Shown: positions 26,834 to 34,979 of the stretch, in pieces
How the letters are laid out: every line of letters begins with the position of its first letter
Position numbering within the stretch: the first letter of the stretch is position 1
Assembly (NCBI RefSeq): GCF_900113185.1
Contig: NZ_FOZD01000001.1
Span: forward strand, 806,001 to 870,000
DNA: 64,000 bases
Direction: 5' to 3'
Source of the DNA: Agromyces sp. CF514
GTDB lineage: Bacteria; Actinomycetota; Actinomycetes; Actinomycetales; Microbacteriaceae
The notes under the pieces: model-generated
The model's database searches: none
What the model was told of the DNA's origin: nothing
What the model saw: only the letters and a program-made list of their open reading frames with translations
Program-made: the position numbers and the translations under genes

Positions 26834-28222
26834 ATGAACACCATGGAACGCATCGACTGCGACGTCGTCATCGTCGGGGCCGGGGCCTCGGGCCTCACCG
26901 CCGCGAACAAGCTCAAGGACGCCGGCAAGTCCGTCGTCGTGCTCGAGGCGCGCGACCGCATCGGCGGCCGCCTCTGGACCGACGACATCGACGGCGCCAT
27001 GCTCGAGATCGGCGGCCAGTGGGTCTCGCCCGACCAGGACGCCCTGATCGAGACGATCGCCGACCTCGGCCTCGAGACCTACTCGCGCTACCGCGAGGGC
27101 CAGAACGTCTACATCAGCGAGACGGGCGAGCGCCGCCTGTTCGAGGGCGAGATCTTCCCGGTGCCCGCGAAGACCGAGGGCGAGATCGTCGGCCTCATCG
27201 AGAAGCTCGACGCGCTCGTCGCCGAGATCGACCCCGACGCGCCGTGGGCCCACCCGCGCGCGAAGGAGCTCGACGAGGTCAGCTTCGCCGAGTGGCTGGG
27301 CACGCAGACCGACGACGAGGAGGCGAAGCTCAACATCGGCATGTTCATCGCCGGTGCGATGCTCACCAAGCCCGCGCACGCGTTCTCGGCCCTCCAGGCG
27401 CTGCTCATGGCCGCCTCGGCCGGCTCGTTCTCGAACCTCGTCGACGCCGACTTCATCCTCGACAAGCGCGTCGTCGGCGGCCTGCAGCAGGTGCCGCTCG
27501 GCCTCGCCGCGAAGCTCGGCGACGCCGTGCGCCTCGGCCAGCCCGTGCGCACGATCCGCTGGGCCGGGCTCTCCAACGGCGACGGCTCGCACCCGGCCGG
27601 CGTCGTGGCCGTGACCGACTCGCTCGAGGTGCACGCGCAGCGCGTGATCGTCGCCGTGCCGCCCGTGCTCATCAGCCGCATCTCGTACGAGCCGCCGCTG
27701 CCCCGTCGCCAGCACCAGCTGCACCAGCACCTCTCGATGGGCCTCGTCATCAAGGTGCACGCCGTGTACGAGACGCCGTTCTGGCGAGCCGACGGACTGA
27801 GCGGCACGGCCTTCAGCCCGTACGAGCTCGTGCACGAGGCGTACGACAACACGAACCACGAGGACCCCCGGGGCACGCTCGTCGGCTTCGTGTCCGACGA
27901 GGAGGCCGACGGCGTCTTCACGCTCAGCGCCGAGGAGCGCAAGGAGCGCATCCTCGAGTCGCTGTCGCACTACTACGGCGAGCAGACGAAGAACCCGGTC
28001 GTCTACTACGAGTCCGACTGGGGCTCCGAGGAGTGGACCCGCGGCGCGTACGCGGCGAGCTTCGACATGGGCGGCCTCGCGCGCTACGGCTCGGACCTGC
28101 GCGCACCCGTCGGCCCGATCCACTTCTCGTGCAGCGACATGGCGGGCAAGGGCTACCAGCACGTCGACGGCGCGATCCGCGTCGGTCGCGAGGTCGCGGC
28201 GGAGATCCTGGCGGCCGGCTGA
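26834..28222 (+). CDS. puo: Flavin monoamine oxidase, putrescine-oxidase-like
   Basis: A 462-residue FAD amine oxidase. The dinucleotide fold is VVIVGAGASGLTAANKL (about 11-27), followed by VVVLEARDRIGGRLW and LEIGGQWVSPDQDALI. The last is very like actinobacterial putrescine oxidases. Near the C-terminus, HFSCSDMAGKGYQHVDGAI closes the flavin site. Putrescine oxidation would yield 4-aminobutanal, ammonia and hydrogen peroxide, and 4-aminobutanal leads to GABA for the aminotransferase upstream. GAAAG precedes the ATG at 26834; an ATG at 26843 is also possible. Tyramine or another amine remains a possible substrate. Confidence 0.85.
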   Translation: MNTMERIDCDVVIVGAGASGLTAANKLKDAGKSVVVLEARDRIGGRLWTDDIDGAMLEIGGQWVSPDQDALIETIADLGLETYSRYREGQNVYISETGERRLFEGEIFPVPAKTEGEIVGLIEKLDALVAEIDPDAPWAHPRAKELDEVSFAEWLGTQTDDEEAKLNIGMFIAGAMLTKPAHAFSALQALLMAASAGSFSNLVDADFILDKRVVGGLQQVPLGLAAKLGDAVRLGQPVRTIRWAGLSNGDGSHPAGVVAVTDSLEVHAQRVIVAVPPVLISRISYEPPLPRRQHQLHQHLSMGLVIKVHAVYETPFWRADGLSGTAFSPYELVHEAYDNTNHEDPRGTLVGFVSDEEADGVFTLSAEERKERILESLSHYYGEQTKNPVVYYESDWGSEEWTRGAYAASFDMGGLARYGSDLRAPVGPIHFSCSDMAGKGYQHVDGAIRVGREVAAEILAAG

Positions 28223-29148
28223 TGGACGCCGGGCTCTCGGTGACGGATGCCGCGCCTCGCCGCATCGTCGTCGGCTACACGGCCAACGACAGCGGCGCCG
28301 ACGCGCTCGCGCTCGCGACGAGGCTCGCCACCGCGAGCGAGGCCCTGCTCGACGTCGTGATGGTGCTGCCGAGCGAGGCGCGCTCGAGCACGGTGCCCTC
28401 CGACGTCGGCTACGAGCGCCACCTCAAGGCGCGCTCGCGCGAGTGGCTCACGCAGGCCTCGGCCGCACTCGATGCCGAGGTGGCGCAGTCGCTGCACGTC
28501 CGCTACGCGGAGTCGTTCGCCGAGGGCCTGATCGCCGCCGCGCACGAGTTCGGCGCGTCGCTCATCGTCGTGGGCGCGGCCCGCGGCGGCATCCTCGGGC
28601 GTTCGCGCATCGGGTCGGTGGCCAACGAGCTCCTGCACTCCTCCGACGTGCCCGTCGCACTCGCCCCGTCGGGATCGCGCGAGCTCGCGGCATCCGTCGG
28701 CGTGACCCGCATCACCGCGGCGCTCGGCACGCGACCGGGCGCCGGCGTGCTGCTCGACGCGGCCGTGCGCCTCACGAAGTCGCTGCGCGCGCCGCTCCGG
28801 CTGCTCTCGCTCGTGCCGATCGACCTGCCCGCGGGCATGGACGAGGGGCTCGCCGAGCTCACGAGCGAGGCGCACGCCGACGAGGTGCTGGTCGCCGCGA
28901 AGCGCGCGCTTCCGGCCGGCATCCAGACGACGGCCCAGGTCGCCACCGGCGACACCATCGAGGAGGCCGTGCGCAGCCTCGACTGGCACGAGGGCGAGAT
29001 CGTGCTCGTCGCGTCGAGCCGTCTCGCGAAGCCGAGCCACCTGTTCCTCGGGTCGACGGCCTCGAAGATGCTCCGCGAGCTCCCGGTGCCGATGATCGTC
29101 GTGCCGCGCTCCACGGCGCCGCACACCACCGGAAAGACGACCTCATGA
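28222..29148 (+). CDS. Tandem universal stress protein (UspA)
   Basis: A 308-residue protein with two UspA domains, about 14-147 and 158-300. The first keeps the ATP-binding pattern VVGAARGGILGRSRIGSVAN, and the second ends with SSRLAKPSHLFLGSTASKML. The start ATG overlaps the oxidase stop (TGATG), and its own stop overlaps the permease start. Usp proteins fused to, or encoded beside, APC permeases are known to modulate transport, which fits here; that function is inferred. Confidence 0.88.
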   Translation: MDAGLSVTDAAPRRIVVGYTANDSGADALALATRLATASEALLDVVMVLPSEARSSTVPSDVGYERHLKARSREWLTQASAALDAEVAQSLHVRYAESFAEGLIAAAHEFGASLIVVGAARGGILGRSRIGSVANELLHSSDVPVALAPSGSRELAASVGVTRITAALGTRPGAGVLLDAAVRLTKSLRAPLRLLSLVPIDLPAGMDEGLAELTSEAHADEVLVAAKRALPAGIQTTAQVATGDTIEEAVRSLDWHEGEIVLVASSRLAKPSHLFLGSTASKMLRELPVPMIVVPRSTAPHTTGKTTS

Positions 29149-30743
29149 CGAACCACCCGCACCACTCCGAGCCGCATGCGCCGCTCACCTCGGCGAGCGC
29201 CTCGATCGACGGCGGCGAGGCCGGCCTGTCGAAGAAGGGGCTCTCGGCCGGTTCGGTCGGCCTCATCGGCGCGATCGTCATCGGCATCAGCTGCATCGCG
29301 CCCGCGTACACCCTCACGGGCGCCCTCGGGCCGACCGTGGCCGAGGTCGGCACGCAGCTGCCCGCGATCTTCCTGCTCGGGTTCATCCCGATGCTGCTCG
29401 TCGCGTTCGGTTACCGCGAACTCAACAATGCGATGCCCGACTCCGGCACGTCGTTCACGTGGGCGACGCGCGCCTTCGGCCCGTGGATCGGCTGGATGGC
29501 GGGCTGGGGCCTCATCGCCGCGACCGTGGTGGTGCTCTCGAACCTCGCGGGCATCGCGGTGGAGTTCTTCTACCTCGCGGTGTCGCAGATCGTCGACTTC
29601 TTCGGGGGCGACGGCGCGGCCGTCGCGGGCCTCGTCGGCAACCCGTTCGTGAACGTGGTCACCTGTCTCGTGTTCATCCTCGGAGCGACGCTCATCTCGT
29701 ACCGCGACATGCAGACGACGCAGAAGGTGCAGTACTGGCTCGTCGGATTCCAGCTGCTCGTCATGATCGGCTTCGGCGTCGCCGCGTTCTGGCATGTCGC
29801 AAACGGCACCGCGTTCGATGCGACGCCGATCGAGCTCAGCTGGTTCAACCCGCTCGAGGTCGGCTCGTTCAGCGCGATCGTCGCCGGCCTGTCGGTGTCG
29901 CTGTTCGTGTTCTGGGGCTGGGACGTGACGCTCACCATGAACGAGGAGACGAAGGGCTCGCGCACGACCCCCGGTCGTGCGGCGACGCTCACCGTCACCA
30001 TCGTCGTGGCGATCTACCTGTTCGTCGCGATGGGTGCGCTCTCGTTCGCAGGCACCGGCGCCGACGGCGTCGGCCTCGGCAACCCCGAGATCCAGGAGAA
30101 CGCGTTCTTCTACCTGGCCGGCCCGATCCTCGGCCCGCTCGCGATCCTCATGTCGCTCGCGGTGCTCTCGAGCTCGGCGGCCTCGCTCCAGTCGACGTTC
30201 GTGTCGCCAGCGCGCACGCTGCTCGCGATGGGCCACTACGGCGCCCTGCCCGAGAAGTTCGCGCGTGTGAGCCCGCGGTTCTTCACGCCCGGCTACGCCA
30301 CGGTCGTCTCGGCCATCGTCGCCGCCGTCTTCTACACGGTCATGCGCTTCGTGAGCGAAGACGTGCTGTGGGACACCATCACCACGCTCGGCATGATGAT
30401 CTGCTTCTACTACGGCCTCACGGCGTTCGCGTGCGTCTGGTACTTCCGCAAGCGCTGGTTCACGAGCGCGCGCAACGCGTTCTTCACGTTCTTCGCGCCG
30501 CTCGTCGGCGGGCTCATCCTGGCGGTGCTGTTCTTCACGACGCTCATCGACTCGATGGACCCGGCCTACGGCTCCGGTTCGAACATCGGCGGCGTCGGCC
30601 TCGTGTTCATCCTCGGCATGGCGATCATCCTCATCGGCGTCGTCGTGATGCTCGTGCAGGCGAAGCTGCGGCCCGGGTTCTTCCGCGGCGAGACGCTGTC
30701 GAAGGACGTCGCCGACCGCGCCGAGGCCGCGCCGGTCGAGTAG
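29145..30743 (+). CDS. APC-family amino acid/amine permease
   Basis: A 532-residue transporter with 12-14 hydrophobic helices of the amino acid-polyamine-organocation superfamily. The unwound first helix lies in IGISCIAPAYTLTGALGP and the conserved SFTWATRAFGPWIGWMAGW follows. ATGA overlaps the UspA stop. As the last gene of the module it most likely imports putrescine, GABA or a related amine, so the module would have two uptake routes together with the ABC importer. The substrate is inferred from the enzymes. Confidence 0.88.
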   Translation: MTNHPHHSEPHAPLTSASASIDGGEAGLSKKGLSAGSVGLIGAIVIGISCIAPAYTLTGALGPTVAEVGTQLPAIFLLGFIPMLLVAFGYRELNNAMPDSGTSFTWATRAFGPWIGWMAGWGLIAATVVVLSNLAGIAVEFFYLAVSQIVDFFGGDGAAVAGLVGNPFVNVVTCLVFILGATLISYRDMQTTQKVQYWLVGFQLLVMIGFGVAAFWHVANGTAFDATPIELSWFNPLEVGSFSAIVAGLSVSLFVFWGWDVTLTMNEETKGSRTTPGRAATLTVTIVVAIYLFVAMGALSFAGTGADGVGLGNPEIQENAFFYLAGPILGPLAILMSLAVLSSSAASLQSTFVSPARTLLAMGHYGALPEKFARVSPRFFTPGYATVVSAIVAAVFYTVMRFVSEDVLWDTITTLGMMICFYYGLTAFACVWYFRKRWFTSARNAFFTFFAPLVGGLILAVLFFTTLIDSMDPAYGSGSNIGGVGLVFILGMAIILIGVVVMLVQAKLRPGFFRGETLSKDVADRAEAAPVE

Positions 30744-30760
30744 CCACCGTCCCACAGACA

Positions 30761-30798
30761 GATGAGGCCCCACCCGCGACACCGGGTGGGGCCTCATC
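30761..30798 (+). terminator. Strong intrinsic terminator of the polyamine/GABA module
   Basis: A perfect 16-base stem, GATGAGGCCCCACCCG (30761-30776) with its complement at 30783-30798, closes a 6-base loop and is followed by CTTTCTGTC. It starts 17 bases after the permease stop codon and is the clearest Rho-independent terminator in the window. Confidence 0.9.
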
Positions 30799-30840
30799 CT
30801 TTCTGTCGTCTCGGGCTCGTTTCCGTCTCCGATGGGCGAG

Positions 30841-30893
30841 CGCGGACGCAGATGGTCGCATCAGCGTTGGAATGGCGACCATCTGCGTCCGCG
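30841..30893. repeat. Intergenic hairpin element, family A, copy 1
   Basis: A perfect 19-base inverted repeat (30841-30859 with 30875-30893) has a 15-base loop ending in GAATG. It lies 7 bases beyond the stop of the minus-strand amidohydrolase gene and may end that transcript. A second copy with the same arm lengths and loop length is at 34849-34901. Confidence 0.75.
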
Positions 30894-30900
30894 GTGAGAC

Positions 30901-32610
30901 TCAGGCCGCGGCGACGCCCTCGGCATCGGCGGCGTCGGCTTCGAACACCGTGGCGCCCGCGACGACGGTCTGCACGACGCGCGCCGTGAGCAGCGCCGCG
31001 TCGCCCTCGGCGAACGGGTCCACGTCGAGCACCGCGAAGTCGGCGGCGAGGCCTGCGGCCAGGCGCCCGCGGGTGTCGCCGTCGCCGCACGACGCGGCCG
31101 CGTCGCGCGTGGCGTGGCCGATGGCCTCGGCGAGCGGCAGCGCGAATCCGGGGTTCGCCGGGGCGAACGACGGGTCGAGCGCCGAACGCCGGGTGGCGGC
31201 CACGTACATGTTGTGGAGTGCCTCGTGCGGTGCGGTCGGGGCATCCGTCGAGAACGCCAGCAGGGCGCCCGCCTCGACGTACTCGGGCCACGCGAACGCC
31301 CGTTCGACGCGCTCGTCGCCGAGCATCGCGACCCAGTTGTCGAAGATCGCCGGGTCGGCGTGCACGGGCTGCATCGACGCGGTGACGCCGAGGCGCGACA
31401 TCCGCTCGGCCGTTCCGGGTGCCGCGTACTCGAGGTGCTCGATGCGGTGGCGTCGGGGAAGGTCGCCGTTGACGGTGATCGCGTGCTCGATCGCATCGAG
31501 GGCGATCTCGCTCGCGTAGTCGCCGATCGCGTGCTGCGCGACCTGCAGGCCCGCGGCGTCTGCGGCGGCGACCACCGGCTTCAGCGCGTCGAGCGGCCAG
31601 ATCGGCTCGGCGTTCGACCCGTCGGCGTACGGATGCCGCATGGCGGCCGTGCACGCGTCGATCACGCCGTCGAGCACGAGCTTGATGCCCACGATGCGCA
31701 GCCACGCCGCCGTCGGTGCGGCGGACGTCTCGGCGGCGAGCGCCGCGGCGTGCGCGACCTGGGCGAGGTTCTGCTCGTCGTCGCCCGTGTTCGCGACGAA
31801 CCAGTGCGCGGCCACGCGGATCGGCAGCGAACCGCCGCGTCGCTCGGCCGCCCGCCGGAACGCGGCGAGCCCGAGCTCGTCGAACGCCATGTCGACGACC
31901 CCGGTCACGCCGGTGGCGAGGTAGGCCTCGATCGTGCGCTCGACGGCGGCGTCGCGGTCGGCGTCGGTGGTCGCGGCCGCCAGGTGCTCCCAGACGAACT
32001 GCTGTGCGGCGGTCTCGTAGAGCATGCCGTCGGGTTCGCCGTCGGCGTCGCGGCTGATGCGCCCGCCGATCGGGTCGGGGGTGTCGCGCGTGATGCCGAG
32101 CTCGGCGAGCGCCGCCCCGTTCACCCAGCACGAGTGGTAGTCGTTGGCGTCGAGGTAGACGGGCACGTCGGCGACGGCGGCGTCGAGCATGGCCGCCGTC
32201 GGTGCCCCACCGGGCACCGAGTCGAACAGCCACCCGCGCCCGAGCACGCGCGGGGCGGACGGGTCTGCGGCGCGTGCCGCCCTGAGCCGGGCCTGGATCT
32301 CCTCGAGCGTGCGCGCGTCGGTGAGCCCGACCCGGCCGAGCGCGTCGCCCATCATGACGAGGTGGGTGTGCGCGTCGGTGAAGCCGGGCAGCACGAGTCG
32401 ACCGTCGAGGTCGACGGTCTCGACGTCGGAGCCGGCCGCGCCCGCCGTGCCTGCGGCGCGGGCCGCTTCGGCGCCCTCGACCGTCGCGACCGCGCCGGCG
32501 AGGTCGCCCACGAAGGCGAGCGCGTCGCCGTCGACGACGAACGCCTCGGCCCACGGCACCGACGGCTCGGCCGTGAAGACGCGCGCGTTGCGGTAGATCG
32601 TGCGGCTCAT
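30901..32610 (-). CDS. Amidohydrolase of the YtcJ type
   Basis: A metal-dependent amidohydrolase-fold enzyme of 569 residues (amidohydrolase_3 group). The N-terminal metal motif is LPGFTDAHTHLVMMG, the HRIEHLEYA block supplies a further metal histidine, and LLAFSTDAPTAPHE carries the conserved aspartate. It begins at the ATG at 32610, overlapping the MFS gene stop by 4 bases. Members hydrolyse a wide range of amides or cyclic compounds, and the substrate is probably what the adjoining MFS protein carries. The reading frame continues upstream without stops into the MFS gene, but that part is an out-of-frame shadow. Confidence 0.88.
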   Translation of the reverse strand: MSRTIYRNARVFTAEPSVPWAEAFVVDGDALAFVGDLAGAVATVEGAEAARAAGTAGAAGSDVETVDLDGRLVLPGFTDAHTHLVMMGDALGRVGLTDARTLEEIQARLRAARAADPSAPRVLGRGWLFDSVPGGAPTAAMLDAAVADVPVYLDANDYHSCWVNGAALAELGITRDTPDPIGGRISRDADGEPDGMLYETAAQQFVWEHLAAATTDADRDAAVERTIEAYLATGVTGVVDMAFDELGLAAFRRAAERRGGSLPIRVAAHWFVANTGDDEQNLAQVAHAAALAAETSAAPTAAWLRIVGIKLVLDGVIDACTAAMRHPYADGSNAEPIWPLDALKPVVAAADAAGLQVAQHAIGDYASEIALDAIEHAITVNGDLPRRHRIEHLEYAAPGTAERMSRLGVTASMQPVHADPAIFDNWVAMLGDERVERAFAWPEYVEAGALLAFSTDAPTAPHEALHNMYVAATRRSALDPSFAPANPGFALPLAEAIGHATRDAAASCGDGDTRGRLAAGLAADFAVLDVDPFAEGDAALLTARVVQTVVAGATVFEADAADAEGVAAA

Positions 32611-33929
32611 GCGAGCACCTCCGCGGCGTCGGCGCCCGAGACATCCGAGGCGCCGCGGGTTGGTGCTGCCGCCCGTTCGGCCTTCTCGTGCAGCGTCGAG
32701 ACGTGCGCGGCGAACGCGGCCGGCACGGCGAGCACGAAGCTCGCGATGCCGAGCACGACCGTGAAGCCCTGGAAGCCGAAGACCTCGACGAGTGCTGCGC
32801 CGATCACGGGCGTGAGGGCGGAACCCACGAGGTAGACGGCCAGCAGCGGGCCGGACCAGCGGCCGTCGACGTCGAGCGCGGCCGAGGTCGAGACGAAGTA
32901 CATGAAGGCGATGGCGTAGATGGTGTTCCACGCGATGAAGACGACGATGAACATGGTCGGGTCGGCGACGAAGCCCTCGACGATCTTCAGCACGCCGCCG
33001 AGCACGAGCAGCACCACGAGCGGCACCGCGCGGCCGAGCCGGTTGCCGACGACCATGAGCAGGATCGAGCCGACGAGTCCGCCGGCCGTGGCACCGCTCA
33101 GCGCGAGGCCGAGGCCCTCGGGGGTGAGCGCGGCCTGCTCGGCGCCCATGACGCCGGCCATGGCCCAGAGCGAGTCCTCGCTCACGGCCCAGAGCGCGAA
33201 GGTCGCGAGCAGCACGAAGCCGGCGACGGTCGCGAGGCGACCGGGGCGGGCGGATGCCGCGGCGCGGGCCTTCAGCGCGGGGATCGCCGACGTCTCGGGC
33301 ACCTCGACGGGCACGGCCTCGGCGACCGCGGCTGCGGCGTTCGGGGCCGCGACGGGTGCCGCGGGAAGCCAGCCGCTCACGAGCAGCGAGACGAGCGAGA
33401 ACAGCGCGAGTGCGCCGAACACGTCGATCGGGGCGAGGCCGATGAGCGGCACGACGGCGAGGATCACGGTCACGATCGCGCGGTTCGCGAGGCCGTTGAA
33501 GCCCGCGACGCGGTCGGGGTTCGTGAACGCGGCGATCGCGGCGCCCGAGGCGGCCACGGCGCCACCGGCGCCGACGCCGCCGAGCAGGAGGCCGGCGACC
33601 ACGACACCCGGTGCGCCGATGAGGGCGGCGGCGCCGAAGCCGAGGATCGCGAGCACGAGGCCCGCGCGGGCCACGAGCAGGCGGCGGGGGCCCGCACACA
33701 GCGGGGCGATCGCGAGGCCCGTGATCGCGGTGGCGAGCAGCGCACCGGTGACGATCCAGCTCGCGGTGAGCACGTCGCTGCCGAGGGCGCCCTGCAGCGC
33801 GGTGATCATGTACGGCGACAGGTTGACGCCGAGGTAGCCGGCGATGCCGATGGTGAAGGTCGCGGTCGCGGTGGGCAGGCGCAGGGGCACTCGCGCGCCC
33901 TGGTCGATGCCGTGGTCGAGGTCGGTCAT
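32607..33929 (-). CDS. MFS transporter, 12-helix type
   Basis: A 440-residue major facilitator with about 12 helices and a central cytoplasmic loop (about 205-235) rich in Ala, Val and Glu. It resembles solute or drug transporters of the YfcJ/NNP-like sugar-porter relatives but shows no decisive substrate motif. CGGAGAACG precedes the ATG at 33929. It is the first gene of an operon with the amidohydrolase and is divergent from a TetR gene. The pair probably imports and hydrolyses an unidentified amide or cyclic compound. Confidence 0.8.
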   Translation of the reverse strand: MTDLDHGIDQGARVPLRLPTATATFTIGIAGYLGVNLSPYMITALQGALGSDVLTASWIVTGALLATAITGLAIAPLCAGPRRLLVARAGLVLAILGFGAAALIGAPGVVVAGLLLGGVGAGGAVAASGAAIAAFTNPDRVAGFNGLANRAIVTVILAVVPLIGLAPIDVFGALALFSLVSLLVSGWLPAAPVAAPNAAAAVAEAVPVEVPETSAIPALKARAAASARPGRLATVAGFVLLATFALWAVSEDSLWAMAGVMGAEQAALTPEGLGLALSGATAGGLVGSILLMVVGNRLGRAVPLVVLLVLGGVLKIVEGFVADPTMFIVVFIAWNTIYAIAFMYFVSTSAALDVDGRWSGPLLAVYLVGSALTPVIGAALVEVFGFQGFTVVLGIASFVLAVPAAFAAHVSTLHEKAERAAAPTRGASDVSGADAAEVLA

Positions 33930-33995
33930 GTTCGTTCTCCGAGGGGGTGGGCACTCCGTCGTGCCGGTGGGGGCCGTGTCTGCAGGGGGTGTCGC

Positions 33996-34072
33996 AACAC
34001 GGTAAGTGAATGGTGTTCGTTTATTATGCATATCGAGCTCGCATCCGGGAAGAGGGTTACCCTGATCCGGGA
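33996..34072. promoter_or_regulatory. Divergent control region of the amidohydrolase operon and TetR gene
   Basis: This AT-rich island in the 232-base gap contains CATAAT on the minus strand (complement 34023-34028), a likely -10 box for the MFS gene. AACAC-N12-GTGTT (33996-34017) flanks its start region. On the other side AGGGTTACCCT (34053-34063) is an 11-base palindrome lying between direct copies of ATCCGGGA (34043-34050 and 34065-34072). One of these sets is probably the TetR operator. Confidence 0.45.
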
Positions 34073-34161
34073 CATTCGGCACCGCCGAGCTGTGGCGACT
34101 GGAGCACGAGCCGCGACATCCCGGGCCGTCGTGCCCGCGACATCCGATGGAGGAGGCGTAC

Positions 34162-34779
34162 ATGGCCAGGCCCAAGGTGCCCCTGCTCTCGGTCGATCGC
34201 ATCGCGGATGCCGCGCTCGAACTCGTCGACTCGGGCCAGCCGTTCGGGGTCAACGCCCTCGCCCGCAAGCTCGGCGTCACGCCGTCGTCGCTCTACAACC
34301 ACGTCGACGGGCGCGACGGCATAGTCGAGCTCATGCGCGGACGCTTCTCGCGCGAGGCGAACGCCGGCGCCCAGGCCGCCGAGGGCGAGTGGTTCGAGGT
34401 CGTCGCCGAGACGCTCCGCGCGCAGCGCCGCATGTACGCGGCGCACCCGAACCTCGTGCCCCTCATCGTGGGCAAGACGATCACCGACCCCTACGTCATC
34501 GGCAGCTACGACCGCCTCGCGACGACGCTGCTCGCCGCCGGGTTCCCCGACGACGAGGTGCTCGGCGTCATCGCGATCCTCGACGCCTTCGCGATCGGCA
34601 TGGGACTCGACCTCGCCTCGCCCCACGACGTCTGGCAGCCCGAGGGCGAGACCGAGAACCTCGGTCGCCTCCTCGACGACGCCCCGCACGGCGAGGAGCG
34701 CTCCGACCGGGCGTTCGAGCTCGGCCTCGAGTTCCTGATCGACTCGTTGCGCGGGCGCCTCGCCCGCATCCTGGGCTGA
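34162..34779 (+). CDS. TetR-family regulator
   Basis: A 205-residue TetR-type repressor. The helix-turn-helix is at about residues 10-50 (NALARKLGVTPSSLYNHVDG), followed by an all-helical effector-binding domain of the TetR_C type. The ATG at 34162 is chosen over the one at 34147 because GGAGGAGG lies 6 bases before it. It is divergent from the MFS-amidohydrolase operon and most likely represses it until the transported compound appears. Confidence 0.88.
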   Translation: MARPKVPLLSVDRIADAALELVDSGQPFGVNALARKLGVTPSSLYNHVDGRDGIVELMRGRFSREANAGAQAAEGEWFEVVAETLRAQRRMYAAHPNLVPLIVGKTITDPYVIGSYDRLATTLLAAGFPDDEVLGVIAILDAFAIGMGLDLASPHDVWQPEGETENLGRLLDDAPHGEERSDRAFELGLEFLIDSLRGRLARILG

Positions 34780-34848
34780 CCGACCCCGCGACGCCCGCCC
34801 GCGGCATCCGCTCGCCCTGAGCATGATGGTGGTGGGCGCACGACGCCC

Positions 34849-34901
34849 CGCGGACCCGGGTGGTCGCCTCGACGCGCGAATGGCGACCACTCGCGTCCGC
34901 G
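34849..34901. repeat. Intergenic hairpin element, family A, copy 2
   Basis: Arms 34849-34867 and 34883-34901 (19 bases each, 17 matched) enclose a 15-base loop that also ends in GAATG. The layout is identical to copy 1 at 30841-30893 and the inner TGGTCGC/GCGACCA segments are shared, while the loops otherwise differ. It lies between the TetR and antiporter genes, flanked by GCGGCATCCGCTC words at 34800 and 34910. Confidence 0.7.
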
Positions 34902-34979
34902 CCCGCGCGCGGCATCCGCTCGCCCCGCCGTTTCCCGTCGGTGTAGCGTCGGCGCCAGGGGACGGCGAACGGGGGAGCC

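Noticed and set aside
30901-33954. A possible fusion protein of the amidohydrolase with about 450 upstream residues
   Set aside because: The upstream part overlaps the MFS gene in another frame and reads as Arg/Pro-rich shadow sequence. The amidohydrolase has a normal N-terminus at 32610 and a 4-base overlap with the MFS stop.
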